The position numbers and the translations under genes are program-made. The notes under the pieces are model-generated. The model searched no databases. It had not been told where the DNA came from and saw only the letters and a list, made by a program, of their open reading frames with translations. Source: JBBDYG01 sp040901765 (GTDB taxonomy: Bacteria > Planctomycetota > Planctomycetia > Pirellulales > Lacipirellulaceae). From it: a DNA stretch of 64,000 nt. Location: positions 141,002 through 205,001 of the forward strand of contig JBBDYG010000013.1 of NCBI GenBank assembly GCA_040901765.1, given 5' to 3'. Below, piece by piece: positions 16,877-25,361 of this stretch (position 1 is its first letter; each line of letters begins with the position of its first letter).

Positions 16877-18250
16877 ATGTACGACACCATCATCATCGGC
16901 GCGGGGATGTCGGGGCTGGCGGCGGGGATTCGGCTGGCGCACTACGAGCAACGGGTGTGCATTTTAGAGCGGCACACGACGATTGGTGGACTCAACTCGT
17001 TCTATCGCCTCCGCGGCCGCGACTATGACGTGGGTCTCCACGCCGTCACGAATGTGACTCCCAAGGGAAGCAAGCGCGGGCCGCTTGCGAGGCTGCTCCG
17101 GCAACTGCGGTTTGCGTGGGACGATTTTTCGATATCACCGCAGCTTGGGTCGTGCATCGCTTTTCCCGGCGTGCGACTCACGTTTAGCAACGACTTTGAT
17201 CAGTTGCGGTCGGAAATATCCCGCGTTTTTCCCGACCAGAGCGCCGCATTCGATCAACTTGTCTCGCGGATTGTCGATTACGACGATCTCACGGACGAAC
17301 ACGCCGCCCTCTCCGCGCGCGAGATCGTGAGCGGCATCATCACGGAGCCGCTGATGGTGGAAATGCTGTTCTGTCCGCTCATGTACTACGGCTCGGCACG
17401 CGAGCATGATATGGATTGGGCGCAGTTTTGCATCATGTTTCGCAGTATCTACATGGAGGGCCTTGGCCGGCCGGTGGCGGGCGTGCGGTTGATTCTCAAG
17501 CAATTGGTCCGTAAGTTTCGCGGCCTGGGGGGTGAACTGCGTCTGCGCAGCGGTGTGAAACGGCTTCACGTCGAACAAGGCAGGGTGGTGACCGTGGACC
17601 TCGAAAATGGCGAACAAATCGAAGCCCGCAATGTCCTATCCTCCGCCGGCTGGGTTGAAACGATGCGGCTGTGCGATGATGGGCAGCCCGTTCCGGTTCG
17701 CAGCTCCGGTCGCCTCAGCTTTTGCGAGACGATCGCCACCCTCGACGTGCCGCCCAAGCGACTCGACTACAGCAATACGATCACGTTTTTCAACGATCGG
17801 CCACAGTTTGAATGGCAACGACCTGAAGAGCCTTGCGACCTGCGGAGCGGTGTAATCTGTTCGCCCAATAACTTTGACTACAGTGAGCCACTCGGCGAAG
17901 GCTCGATCCGTGTTACCGCGCTGGCGAATTATGACTATTGGCGAGGCTTGGACGCGGCTCGGTATGAACTTGAAAAGCTACGTTGGTACGATCGGATCGC
18001 CGCCTCCGCCGTGCGGTTCATGCCCGATTTCCGCAGCCGTGTGATCGAAACCGACATGTTCACGCCAACTACGATCGTCCGCTTCACGGGCCATGACGGC
18101 GGCGCTGTCTACGGCGCTCCCGATAAGCAACTCGACGGCCGCACGCATCTTGAGAACCTCTTCATCTGTGGAACCGACCAGGGTTTCGTAGGCATCATCG
18201 GCAGCCTGATGAGTGGCGTGCGGATGGCGAATGTGCATTGTTTGAAATGA
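16877..18250 (+). CDS. FAD-dependent oxidoreductase, CrtI/phytoene-desaturase-like (first copy)
   Basis: This 457-residue flavoprotein starts with a dinucleotide-binding motif ('IIIGAGMSGLAAGIRLA') followed by 'CILERHTTIGGLNSFYRLRG', the pattern of phytoene desaturases and related amine-oxidase-fold enzymes. Near the C-terminus 'NLFICGTDQGFVGIIGSLMSG' forms the second FAD contact. Family members desaturate or isomerise hydrophobic chains using FAD. No carotenoid genes (crtB, crtE) are nearby. It lies between the ACP and a second related flavoprotein, so its substrate is more likely an acyl chain on ACP. That substrate is an inference. Confidence 0.85.
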   Translation: MYDTIIIGAGMSGLAAGIRLAHYEQRVCILERHTTIGGLNSFYRLRGRDYDVGLHAVTNVTPKGSKRGPLARLLRQLRFAWDDFSISPQLGSCIAFPGVRLTFSNDFDQLRSEISRVFPDQSAAFDQLVSRIVDYDDLTDEHAALSAREIVSGIITEPLMVEMLFCPLMYYGSAREHDMDWAQFCIMFRSIYMEGLGRPVAGVRLILKQLVRKFRGLGGELRLRSGVKRLHVEQGRVVTVDLENGEQIEARNVLSSAGWVETMRLCDDGQPVPVRSSGRLSFCETIATLDVPPKRLDYSNTITFFNDRPQFEWQRPEEPCDLRSGVICSPNNFDYSEPLGEGSIRVTALANYDYWRGLDAARYELEKLRWYDRIAASAVRFMPDFRSRVIETDMFTPTTIVRFTGHDGGAVYGAPDKQLDGRTHLENLFICGTDQGFVGIIGSLMSGVRMANVHCLK

Positions 18251-18347
18251 GGGGCGAGGGGCGAGGGATACTGCCTCGCGAGCCGCGGCATTCTCGCTCG
18301 CGGCGGGTACGTTGGTGGGGCACCCGATAGCCCGTATAATCTGACTC

Positions 18348-19796
18348 ATGCCCCGCGATTTTCTCAAAGACGCAAAGCCCAGCTACGACGTGGTCGTCAT
18401 CGGCAGCGGCCTGGCTGGTATGACGTCGGCGAACATTCTGGGTCGCGCGGGGCACTCGGTGTTGCTGCTGGAGCAGCACTACAAGCTGGGTGGCATGGCG
18501 ACGTGGTTCAAGCGGCCCGGCGGGCATATTTTTGATATATCGCTGCACGGCTTTCCCTTCGGGATGGTGAAGAGCTGCAAGCGCTACTGGACCAAGGAGA
18601 TTGCCGACTCGATTGTGCAGCTTGAGCACATTCGGTTCGACAACCCGATGTTCTCGCTCACGACGACGTTCAACCGCGACGATTTTACACGGCTGCTCGT
18701 AAACGACTTCCAGATCGAGCCGGAAACGGTCAATGCCTTCTTCAACGCCGCCCGCGGGATGAACTTTTATGACGATCAGGCAACCACGACGCGGGAACTG
18801 TTCGACCGTTTCTTTCCCGGCCGGGAAGACGTGATTCGCTTGCTCATGGAGCCGATCACCTATGCGAACGGATCGACGCTCGAAGACCCGGCGATCAGTT
18901 ACGGCATCGTGTTTTCCAACTTCATGTCGAAGGGCGTGTTCACGTTCCAGGGCGGCACCGACCGGCTAATCCGCCTCATGGAAGAAGAACTGCGGCGAAA
19001 CAATGTCGATATCCGCATCAAGTGCGACGTCGATAAGATTCATTGCCGCAACGGTCGCGTTGAGGCGGTGGAGGTGAGCGGCCGGACAATCCGCACGCGG
19101 GCCGTGATGTCGAATGCCAATCTGAAGCAGACGGTGTTCCGCCTCGTCGGTCCGGAGCATTTTGACAAGAGCTTCGTGCAGGACGCCGAGGCGGTGCGGC
19201 TGAACAACTCCAGCACCCAGGTCTACATGGCGCTGAAACCGGACGAGCGGATTGATGAATCGACCGGCGACCTTTTATTCAGCTCGGTCGCGCCGGCATT
19301 TCGGACCGATCTGCTCTTGAGCCGCGACATCACCAGCCGCACATTTTCATTCTATTATCCGCGGACACGGCCAGAGGGTCGGCCGCGGTGCCTGATTGTT
19401 TCCAGCACGAACGCCCGCTTCGAAGATTGGTCCAACCTGCCGGAGGACGAGTACCAGGCGAGTAAACAGGATTTGATCGAGACGACGCTCGACTCGCTGG
19501 ACAAGTATGTGCCAAACATCCGCGAGCGGCTCGATTACGCCGAGGCCTCGACCCCCCGCACGTTCGAGCACTACACGCATCACCTGGCCGGGGCGAGCTT
19601 TGGAACGAAGTTCGAGGGCCTCGCCGTCAGCCGGGCCATTCCGCAGCAGATCGAGGGCCTCTACCATGCCGGCAGCGTCGGCATCATCATGTCGGGCTGG
19701 CTCGGAGCGATGAATTACGGCGTAATCGTGGCGAATGAGGTTGACAACCTGCTAATGACGCACGGTTCGCGGGCGGCAGTTTCTACAAGCATTTAA
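18348..19796 (+). CDS. FAD-dependent oxidoreductase, CrtI/phytoene-desaturase-like (second copy)
   Basis: This 482-residue protein belongs to the same superfamily as its upstream neighbour but is clearly distinct in sequence. It has 'VVVIGSGLAGMTSANILG' (FAD Rossmann motif), 'LLLEQHYKLGGMATWFKRPG', a central 'GVFTFQGGTDRLIRLMEEEL' as in CrtI enzymes, and a C-terminal FAD motif 'GLYHAGSVGIIMSGWLGAMN'. Two desaturase-like flavoproteins side by side with a ketosynthase, ACP, dehydratase and enoyl reductase is an unusual set. It recalls the candidate ladderane clusters described for anammox planctomycetes, although radical SAM genes of those clusters are missing here. Confidence 0.85.
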   Translation: MPRDFLKDAKPSYDVVVIGSGLAGMTSANILGRAGHSVLLLEQHYKLGGMATWFKRPGGHIFDISLHGFPFGMVKSCKRYWTKEIADSIVQLEHIRFDNPMFSLTTTFNRDDFTRLLVNDFQIEPETVNAFFNAARGMNFYDDQATTTRELFDRFFPGREDVIRLLMEPITYANGSTLEDPAISYGIVFSNFMSKGVFTFQGGTDRLIRLMEEELRRNNVDIRIKCDVDKIHCRNGRVEAVEVSGRTIRTRAVMSNANLKQTVFRLVGPEHFDKSFVQDAEAVRLNNSSTQVYMALKPDERIDESTGDLLFSSVAPAFRTDLLLSRDITSRTFSFYYPRTRPEGRPRCLIVSSTNARFEDWSNLPEDEYQASKQDLIETTLDSLDKYVPNIRERLDYAEASTPRTFEHYTHHLAGASFGTKFEGLAVSRAIPQQIEGLYHAGSVGIIMSGWLGAMNYGVIVANEVDNLLMTHGSRAAVSTSI

Positions 19797-19837
19797 CGCA
19801 CTGCGGCGATCAACATTCGCGGTCTTGTGAGTTGACT

Positions 19838-20272
19838 ATGTCCCTCGCCGTCATCAAAGCCGCCATCCCGCATCGCGAGCCGTTTCTGCTGCTTGACGAA
19901 ATCGTCGAGCAGTCGGACTCGCGGATTGTTTGCCGGAAGCGGTTCACAGGCGATGAGTTCTGGTATCGCGGGCACTACCCGGACTACCCGATTACTCCCG
20001 GCGTGATTCTGTGCGAGGCCGCGATGCAGGCGGGGGCGGTGTTGTTGTCGAAGCTCGCAGTCGACTCGCCCGGCGCAGTTCCGGTCGCCACGCGGGCCAA
20101 TAATGTTCAGTTCCGCAAGATGGTTCATCCGGGCGACACGATCACTATCGAAGTTGAGTTGACCGAACGACTCGCGAACGCTTTTTTTATGAAGGCCCGC
20201 GTGACGGTTGAGGGCCAACTCGCGGTGCGGTTCGAGTTTGCCTGCACGCTCACCGAGCGGGAGCAGACTTGA
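19838..20272 (+). CDS. Beta-hydroxyacyl-ACP dehydratase, FabZ-like
   Basis: This 144-residue hotdog-fold protein has the FabZ active site: His46 in 'RGHYPDYPITPG' and Glu60 in 'VILCEAAMQAG'. It would dehydrate 3-hydroxyacyl-ACP to trans-2-enoyl-ACP. ATG 19838 is preferred over the TTG six bases earlier. Its stop codon overlaps the start of the enoyl reductase gene by one base (TGATG), so the two are coupled. Confidence 0.88.
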   Translation: MSLAVIKAAIPHREPFLLLDEIVEQSDSRIVCRKRFTGDEFWYRGHYPDYPITPGVILCEAAMQAGAVLLSKLAVDSPGAVPVATRANNVQFRKMVHPGDTITIEVELTERLANAFFMKARVTVEGQLAVRFEFACTLTEREQT

Positions 20273-21078
20273 TGGCCGGCGACTTCCTACAACTTTCGGG
20301 CAAGAACGTGCTGATTTGCGGATTGGCCAATCGCAAGAGCGTGGCGTTCCACATTGGGCAGGCGCTGGTCGAGGCCGGGGCGAATGTCATCTATTCGGTT
20401 CGCAACGAAGAGCGCCGCGAATCCGTGCGAAAGATTGTGGGCGATGCCGAGATTCTCGTTTGCGATGTGGAGCATGAGGATCAGATTGAACGGCTGGCCC
20501 AGGAGGTAGCCGCCCGATGCGACCGGCTCGATGGGCTCGTTCACTCCATCGCCTTTGCCGATTATGAGGACGGTCTGCGGCCCTTTCACGAGACCACGAA
20601 GCGGGCGTTCCTGCGGACAATGGATGTCTCGTGCTACTCGCTGGTGGCACTTTCGAACGCACTAAAAGAGCGCTTTGCACTGGACGCATCGGTGGTGACG
20701 ATCTCCATCTCCACCACTCGAATGGCGAGCGAGAACTATGGCTATATGGCTCCGATCAAAGCGGCACTCGATTCGTCGCTCGCTTTTCTGGCCAAGTCGT
20801 TCAGCCGGTTTTCAGAGGTGCGGTTCAATGCAGTCGCGGCGGGGCTGCTCAAAACGTCCGCCTCCGCCGGGATCCCCGGATATGTGGATTCCTACCTGTT
20901 TGCCGAGCAGGCGACGCTGCGGCATCGGGCACTAACGACCGGCGAGGTCGCCGCGATGGCCACGTTCCTGCTCAGCCCCCGCTCCAGCGGGGTGACGGCA
21001 CAGCAGATCGTGGTCGACGCCGGGATGAGTACGAACTACTTTGACGCCGAAATTATCCGGAAGGTGGTGGGGCCATGA
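20272..21078 (+). CDS. Enoyl-ACP reductase, FabI-like
   Basis: This 268-residue protein has the atypical FabI nucleotide motif ('GLANRKSVAFHIG') and the catalytic pair Tyr156 and Lys163 ('NYGYMAPIK', Y-X6-K), at the same residue numbers as in E. coli FabI. It would reduce the 2,3-double bond of enoyl-ACP with NADH. The start overlaps the dehydratase stop, and CGGGAG lies about nine bases upstream. It closes the operon. The reductive role fits a complete elongation cycle apart from the missing ketoreductase. Confidence 0.88.
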   Translation: MAGDFLQLSGKNVLICGLANRKSVAFHIGQALVEAGANVIYSVRNEERRESVRKIVGDAEILVCDVEHEDQIERLAQEVAARCDRLDGLVHSIAFADYEDGLRPFHETTKRAFLRTMDVSCYSLVALSNALKERFALDASVVTISISTTRMASENYGYMAPIKAALDSSLAFLAKSFSRFSEVRFNAVAAGLLKTSASAGIPGYVDSYLFAEQATLRHRALTTGEVAAMATFLLSPRSSGVTAQQIVVDAGMSTNYFDAEIIRKVVGP

Positions 21079-21457
21079 ACCGGGAGCCGGACCATCGGCA
21101 GAATCGGCCCCACCGGCTCCAGATGGCAGGCGATTTTTACCAGTAATTTATCCAACCGGCCCGAAAACTCCTGGCGTCGGATTCAAGATCGTTATAATGT
21201 AAGCGAGAACTAGTCCAGGGATTCAATCCACCAACGAGGCAAAAGAGGGCAAAGTCTCTTCTCCAGGTGGCCCCGTTCGTGGGAGGATCCGGTCAGGAGG
21301 ACCAGCAAAGGAACAGAAGATCAATTTAAGGCGCGCGGTAATCGGTCCCGGAATTGCTCCCAGGGCTTGGTCGGCTGACGCTCCACACAACCACGTTCGC
21401 GAAGCGGCCCGGGTTCGCACCCTCCGGGCCGCGTCGGCGGTATCTACGAATTCACCC
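21079..21457. promoter_or_regulatory. Leader region upstream of the Ser/Thr kinase gene
   Basis: No gene is seen. A perfect -10-like box (TATAAT) lies at 21193-21198, with only a weak -35. At about 21070-21121 GGTGGGGCC and GGCCCCACC pair, while an inner GGAGCCGG pairs with a CCGGCTCC that overlaps the second arm, so two mutually exclusive hairpins are possible near the operon end. A perfect 9-base-pair GC-rich hairpin (arms 21404-21412 and 21424-21432) lies 25 bases before the kinase start and has no T tract. Confidence 0.4.
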
Positions 21458-23032
21458 ATGGCAGAGGTGACCACGCACAAGTTGGTGGATCTGATCAAGC
21501 GGAGTGGCTTGGTCGAGACGGACCGTCTCGACGCCTTCCTTGATTCGGTCGCTTCTTCGACCGGGGGCGAACTGCCCGAGGATCCCTCGCAGATTGCAAA
21601 GCGGATCGTCGATGCCGGACTGATTACGCGTTGGCAAGCCGACAAGCTGCTGGCCGGTAAGCACAAAGGCTTCACCCTCGGCAAGTACAAGCTCCTCTCC
21701 CAAATCGGGAAGGGAGGGATGAGCAGCGTCTACCTGGCCGAACACGTGCTGATGCGGCGGCGAGTCGCGATCAAAGTGTTGCCCCGCGAGCGCGTGAAAG
21801 ACGCCTCTTACTTGGACCGATTCCGCCTTGAAGCCCGGGCGGTCGCCAGGCTCGATGATCCGAACATCGTTCGCGCCTACGACATCGATAATGAGGGCGA
21901 AACTCATTATATCGTGATGGAATACGTCGATGGAAAGGATCTCCATCAACTCGTCTCCGAGCACGGAGCGATGGATTACGAGACGGCCGCCGACTATGTC
22001 GCGCAGGTCGCCAAAGGCCTCGATCATGCCCACTCGATGGGATTGGTGCATCGTGACATCAAGCCGGCGAACTGCCTGGTGGATCGCCATCGCATCGTGA
22101 AGCTGCTCGATTTGGGACTTGCCAAGCTGGCGGAAGACGATCAGGCCTCGCTCACCCTGGCTAACGAAGAGAACGTGCTGGGAACGGCGGACTATCTGGC
22201 GCCGGAACAAGCGCTCAACAGCCATCTGGCCGATGCTCGCGCCGACATCTACAGTCTTGGCTGCACGCTCTATTTCCTGCTCGCGGCTCGCCCCCCGTTC
22301 CCGGAGGGTTCGATATCGGAGCGTCTGCTGAAACATCAGGTGGAAACGCCCGATAGCCTGCTCAAGTTTCGCCCCGATGCCCCTCTGTCGCTGGTCGAAA
22401 TCTGCAATCGGATGATGTGCAAGCGGCCCGAGGATCGTTATCAAACGGCGGGCGATGTGGCTCAACGGCTTGCGGAGTGGTTGGCCCAGCGTGGTAAGAA
22501 AGTTTCCGGTGGCCCGGTTGAAACGTTGCGGCCCGATAGCGGCATTGGTAGTGGCATTTTGAGCCGGTTCCCGATCGCTCCCCCCACACCGCTGCCCGGG
22601 GCGACCCCCGCCAGCAGCGAAACGCTGGCCGTTTCCCAAGCCGACCGAGACACCGCCAAATTGTATGAGGCCGAAAGCGGAATGGACGACGACATCGGTT
22701 TGGCTCCGCTTGACGATGAAGACCGGCCAGCGACGGCGACGAAAAAGAAACCATCTCCGAAATCGTCCGGCGTGCTGAGCGATGAGTTGGGCGACACTTT
22801 TAAGAAGGCAACAGCCCCCACTCCCGCGCCGAGCGGGCCGAAGCGGTCGCTCTTGGAAGAGGAATTTCACAAGGAAGATGTTCCGGTTATCCGCCCCACG
22901 CGCGGGGCAGAGAATAACCCGCTCCATCCGCCGAACTACGTGAGTCCCTATAAGAACACGCCCTGGGGATTGTGGCTGCTGCTTGGAGTTGGCGCTCTGA
23001 TTATATTGTTCGTGCTCTATCAAGTGCTGTGA
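21458..23032 (+). CDS. Membrane-anchored Ser/Thr protein kinase (Hanks type)
   Basis: This 524-residue kinase has a short helical N-terminal extension (about residues 1-75), then a kinase domain with 'IGKGGMSSVYLA' (glycine loop), Lys106, 'HRDIKPAN' (Asp200) and the Mg loop at 218-220 as DLG instead of DFG, a known bacterial variation. After about residue 345 comes a Pro/Asp/Lys-rich linker. The last 25 residues form one membrane segment, leaving the kinase in the cytoplasm and no extracellular sensor domain. Its 3' end overlaps the convergent ketosynthase III-like gene by 13 bases. Confidence 0.92.
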   Translation: MAEVTTHKLVDLIKRSGLVETDRLDAFLDSVASSTGGELPEDPSQIAKRIVDAGLITRWQADKLLAGKHKGFTLGKYKLLSQIGKGGMSSVYLAEHVLMRRRVAIKVLPRERVKDASYLDRFRLEARAVARLDDPNIVRAYDIDNEGETHYIVMEYVDGKDLHQLVSEHGAMDYETAADYVAQVAKGLDHAHSMGLVHRDIKPANCLVDRHRIVKLLDLGLAKLAEDDQASLTLANEENVLGTADYLAPEQALNSHLADARADIYSLGCTLYFLLAARPPFPEGSISERLLKHQVETPDSLLKFRPDAPLSLVEICNRMMCKRPEDRYQTAGDVAQRLAEWLAQRGKKVSGGPVETLRPDSGIGSGILSRFPIAPPTPLPGATPASSETLAVSQADRDTAKLYEAESGMDDDIGLAPLDDEDRPATATKKKPSPKSSGVLSDELGDTFKKATAPTPAPSGPKRSLLEEEFHKEDVPVIRPTRGAENNPLHPPNYVSPYKNTPWGLWLLLGVGALIILFVLYQVL

Positions 23033-24063
23033 CCCGCCCTCCATTCGACGGCCAGCATCGTGCAGTTGATGCCGGACCCGATGCCCAGCATGGCGACTCG
23101 ATCGCCCGGCTTCACGATACCTTGCTCGACGGCCATTGCCATCGTTGCGGGAAGCGCCGCTGAGCCGGTGTTGCCCAGAAATTCGAGCGTGGCGAAATCG
23201 CGTGCCGGGTCGAGCCGCATCGATTCCAACAACAGCTTGCGATGGGCAGCGCCGACCTGATGGCAAACGGTGCGGTTGATTTGGTCGCGAGTCCAACCGG
23301 CTTCATCGAGGAACCGCTCGAAGGTTGCCGTGCCTAAGGCGACTCCCTCGCGCATTAGTTGCTCGCTGTCGGTTTGCATCGCCTGGGATAGGCCTTCGCT
23401 GTGGCAGAGGGAATGGTGCCCCGTGTTGCATTGGACCGTCGCCGCGACAAGTTTGTTTCCGGTGCGGCTTAAGTCTTTGTCGCAAAGCACGATGGCGGCA
23501 CTTGCCGAGCCGATGGTGAGTGATGCCATCGAATTCTTGATAGTAGCGCGAGTCAGCGAGTGATCGGCGTTGAGCTGAGCGATGGTGTTCTCGACGAGCG
23601 ACCGGCCGCATTCGGTGCCGACGACAATTCCGGCTCGGATTTGGCCCAGTTCGATCATGTTCGCGATCTGCAGCGCACCCGTGAGGATTCCGAGGCAGGC
23701 GTTGGAGAGATCGTAAACGGCACAGCTTGCGGAGAGGTTCAGGTAATGATGCACTCGGCACGCGGTGGCCGGTTCCAGAAAGTCGCGACAGACGGAGCCA
23801 TGCACGAGCGCGCCAAAATGCCGGCGGTCGATTCCACTCGCCCGAATCGCCAGCTCGGCCGTTTGCACGCTGATTTCGCTGATCGGGCTACCCGGCGGAA
23901 AAAATCGCCGCTCTCGGATGCCGGTCATCAATTCAAGCCGCCCTTCAGGGAGTCGCAAGCGACTGTAAACGGGCGCGAGCCGCCGCTCGATCTCCGCGGT
24001 AGTGACCACTTCGTCGGGCAGGGTGTAAACCAGGTTTTCAAGGGCAACGCGGTGGTAGCGCAT
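23020..24063 (-). CDS. OleA-like thiolase-fold condensing enzyme (KAS III family)
   Basis: This 347-residue protein has the KAS III triad Cys123 ('NACLGILTG'), His268 ('CHQVGAAHRK') and Asn298 ('LGNTGSAALP'). It also has Glu97 in 'CRDFLEPATA', 26 residues before the cysteine, the same spacing as Glu117 and Cys143 of Xanthomonas OleA, and the C-terminal 'MLGIGSGINCTM' typical of OleA. OleA joins two fatty acyl chains head to head, the first step to long-chain olefins. The companion genes oleB, oleC and oleD are not in this window. An ordinary FabH role is possible, but the glutamate argues for OleA. Confidence 0.75.
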   Translation of the reverse strand: MRYHRVALENLVYTLPDEVVTTAEIERRLAPVYSRLRLPEGRLELMTGIRERRFFPPGSPISEISVQTAELAIRASGIDRRHFGALVHGSVCRDFLEPATACRVHHYLNLSASCAVYDLSNACLGILTGALQIANMIELGQIRAGIVVGTECGRSLVENTIAQLNADHSLTRATIKNSMASLTIGSASAAIVLCDKDLSRTGNKLVAATVQCNTGHHSLCHSEGLSQAMQTDSEQLMREGVALGTATFERFLDEAGWTRDQINRTVCHQVGAAHRKLLLESMRLDPARDFATLEFLGNTGSAALPATMAMAVEQGIVKPGDRVAMLGIGSGINCTMLAVEWRAGHST

Positions 24064-24168
24064 GGGGGAAAAGCGGAAAGTGGAAAGCGGACGCTAATCA
24101 CGTTAGCGGCGGATGCGAAGTCGTCTCCTATTCTTGGAAGTTCCGGGATAGTTGTCCACAATGGGCAA

Positions 24169-24891
24169 ATGCCATCCCCACGCAAAGTTGTTTACGAATG
24201 GGCCATTCTTGCCGTCGCGTGCGTGTTGCCGAGCGTGGTCACTCTGGCCTATTACGTGGTCGCTCCGCAAAGCGGCGCCAGCCCAGAATTCGTTCAGGGT
24301 GTGTATGCAGTTGCCAAAGGGGTGCAGTTCGCACTTCCGATCGTGTGGGTGTTTGCGGTATGTCGCGAACCACTGCAATGGACTCGTTGGAATCCGCGCG
24401 GGGTCGGAATCGGCGTAGCCTTTGGCATGGCTTTCGGCGCGGCCATTTGGTTTGGATACCAGTTGCTGTCGAGCCAAACGGCAATCTTTGTCGACGTTGC
24501 CGAGCGCGTCCGCGCGAAGGTCGCGGACGTGGGCCTCGATCATCCGACCAAGTTCGTCGCCGTCGGTGTGTTTTACACGCTCCTTCATTCGCTGCTGGAG
24601 GAATATTACTGGCGGTGGTTTGTCTTTGGGCGCATGCGATTCCTGATGCCGCTTGCGGCGGCAATCAGCGTGTCCGCGCTCGCCTTCATGGCGCATCACG
24701 TGTTGCTGCTGGGTTTGTTCTTTGGGTGGGCTTCTCCGCTAACCTGGCTGTTCTCGCTTTCGGTGATGACGGGCGGTGCCTTTTGGGCGTGGCTTTACTA
24801 CCGCTCGGGGAATCTCTATGCACCTTGGTTCAGCCACGCCTTTATCGACTCGGCCCTGTTCACCGTGGGCTACAAGCTCACGTTTGGGTGA
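24169..24891 (+). CDS. CPBP-family intramembrane metalloprotease
   Basis: This 240-residue protein has about six hydrophobic segments and the CPBP (Abi/Rce1-like) motifs: Glu144-Glu145 with Arg149 in 'LLEEYYWRW', a histidine pair in 'AFMAHHVLL' and a third motif in 'PWFSHAFIDSALF'. Such membrane proteases process prenylated or signal proteins in some organisms; the target here is unknown. ATG 24169 gives the standard N-terminus, and longer readings only shadow the divergent OleA-like gene. Confidence 0.82.
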   Translation: MPSPRKVVYEWAILAVACVLPSVVTLAYYVVAPQSGASPEFVQGVYAVAKGVQFALPIVWVFAVCREPLQWTRWNPRGVGIGVAFGMAFGAAIWFGYQLLSSQTAIFVDVAERVRAKVADVGLDHPTKFVAVGVFYTLLHSLLEEYYWRWFVFGRMRFLMPLAAAISVSALAFMAHHVLLLGLFFGWASPLTWLFSLSVMTGGAFWAWLYYRSGNLYAPWFSHAFIDSALFTVGYKLTFG

Positions 24892-25361
24892 CGCTGCCCT
24901 CTGCCTGCTCCTCCGCACACTATCTTGTGCTAGCATTTTGCTCTTGACGCAAGATAGACGTGGCTTCTTGTGCTGCGGGGCAGAGCCGTTATATTTCGCC
25001 GCGTGACTTGCATTCCTTCCTGCGATCGCGTGACAACGGTCCCACCCCAGGGAGCTTTCAGCAGCTAAGCGATAGGGATATCCACGGGCGATCAGCCTTG
25101 GTTTTACACTTCGTGCGACCGCCCGTTGCAATGCGCTTCCCACCCACCTGCTAGCAAGGCAAACTTGCGACAGCGCGACGGCCAGTCTTCTCGGCTGGAA
25201 CGCATTGTCGAATGTACTTTGCGGTAAGCGGCGGTCAGCATCGGTTTCAGCCGGTACTGCATGATGCGTCTCGGATAACCCTTCGACCACGCTACTCGAA
25301 TGACTCGCTGGATCGTCCGGATGCCGGGATGGCATCCCGTTTGTGAGGGAGTGCATAAACT
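24892..25361. other. Intergenic region with a short hairpin
   Basis: No gene is supported. A hairpin with perfect 8-base arms at 24920-24927 and 24950-24957 lies just behind the CPBP gene and may help end its transcript, though no T tract follows. The remainder shows no repeat or promoter I can defend. A GAGGGAG ribosome-binding site for the next gene lies at about 25346-25352. Confidence 0.45.

Noticed and set aside
16877..19796. Carotenoid pathway based on the two phytoene-desaturase-like genes
   Set aside because: No phytoene synthase, GGPP synthase or cyclase gene is nearby, while the neighbours are all fatty-acid-synthase types.
21404..21432. tRNA-like T-arm sequence in the kinase leader (GGGTTCGCACCC)
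   Set aside because: No acceptor, D or anticodon arms can be built around it; it is a simple GC-rich hairpin.
21452..23296. A 614-codon open frame on the minus strand opposite the Ser/Thr kinase gene
   Set aside because: It lies entirely antisense to a gene with intact kinase motifs, has no family features and its residue use is what GC-rich third positions produce.
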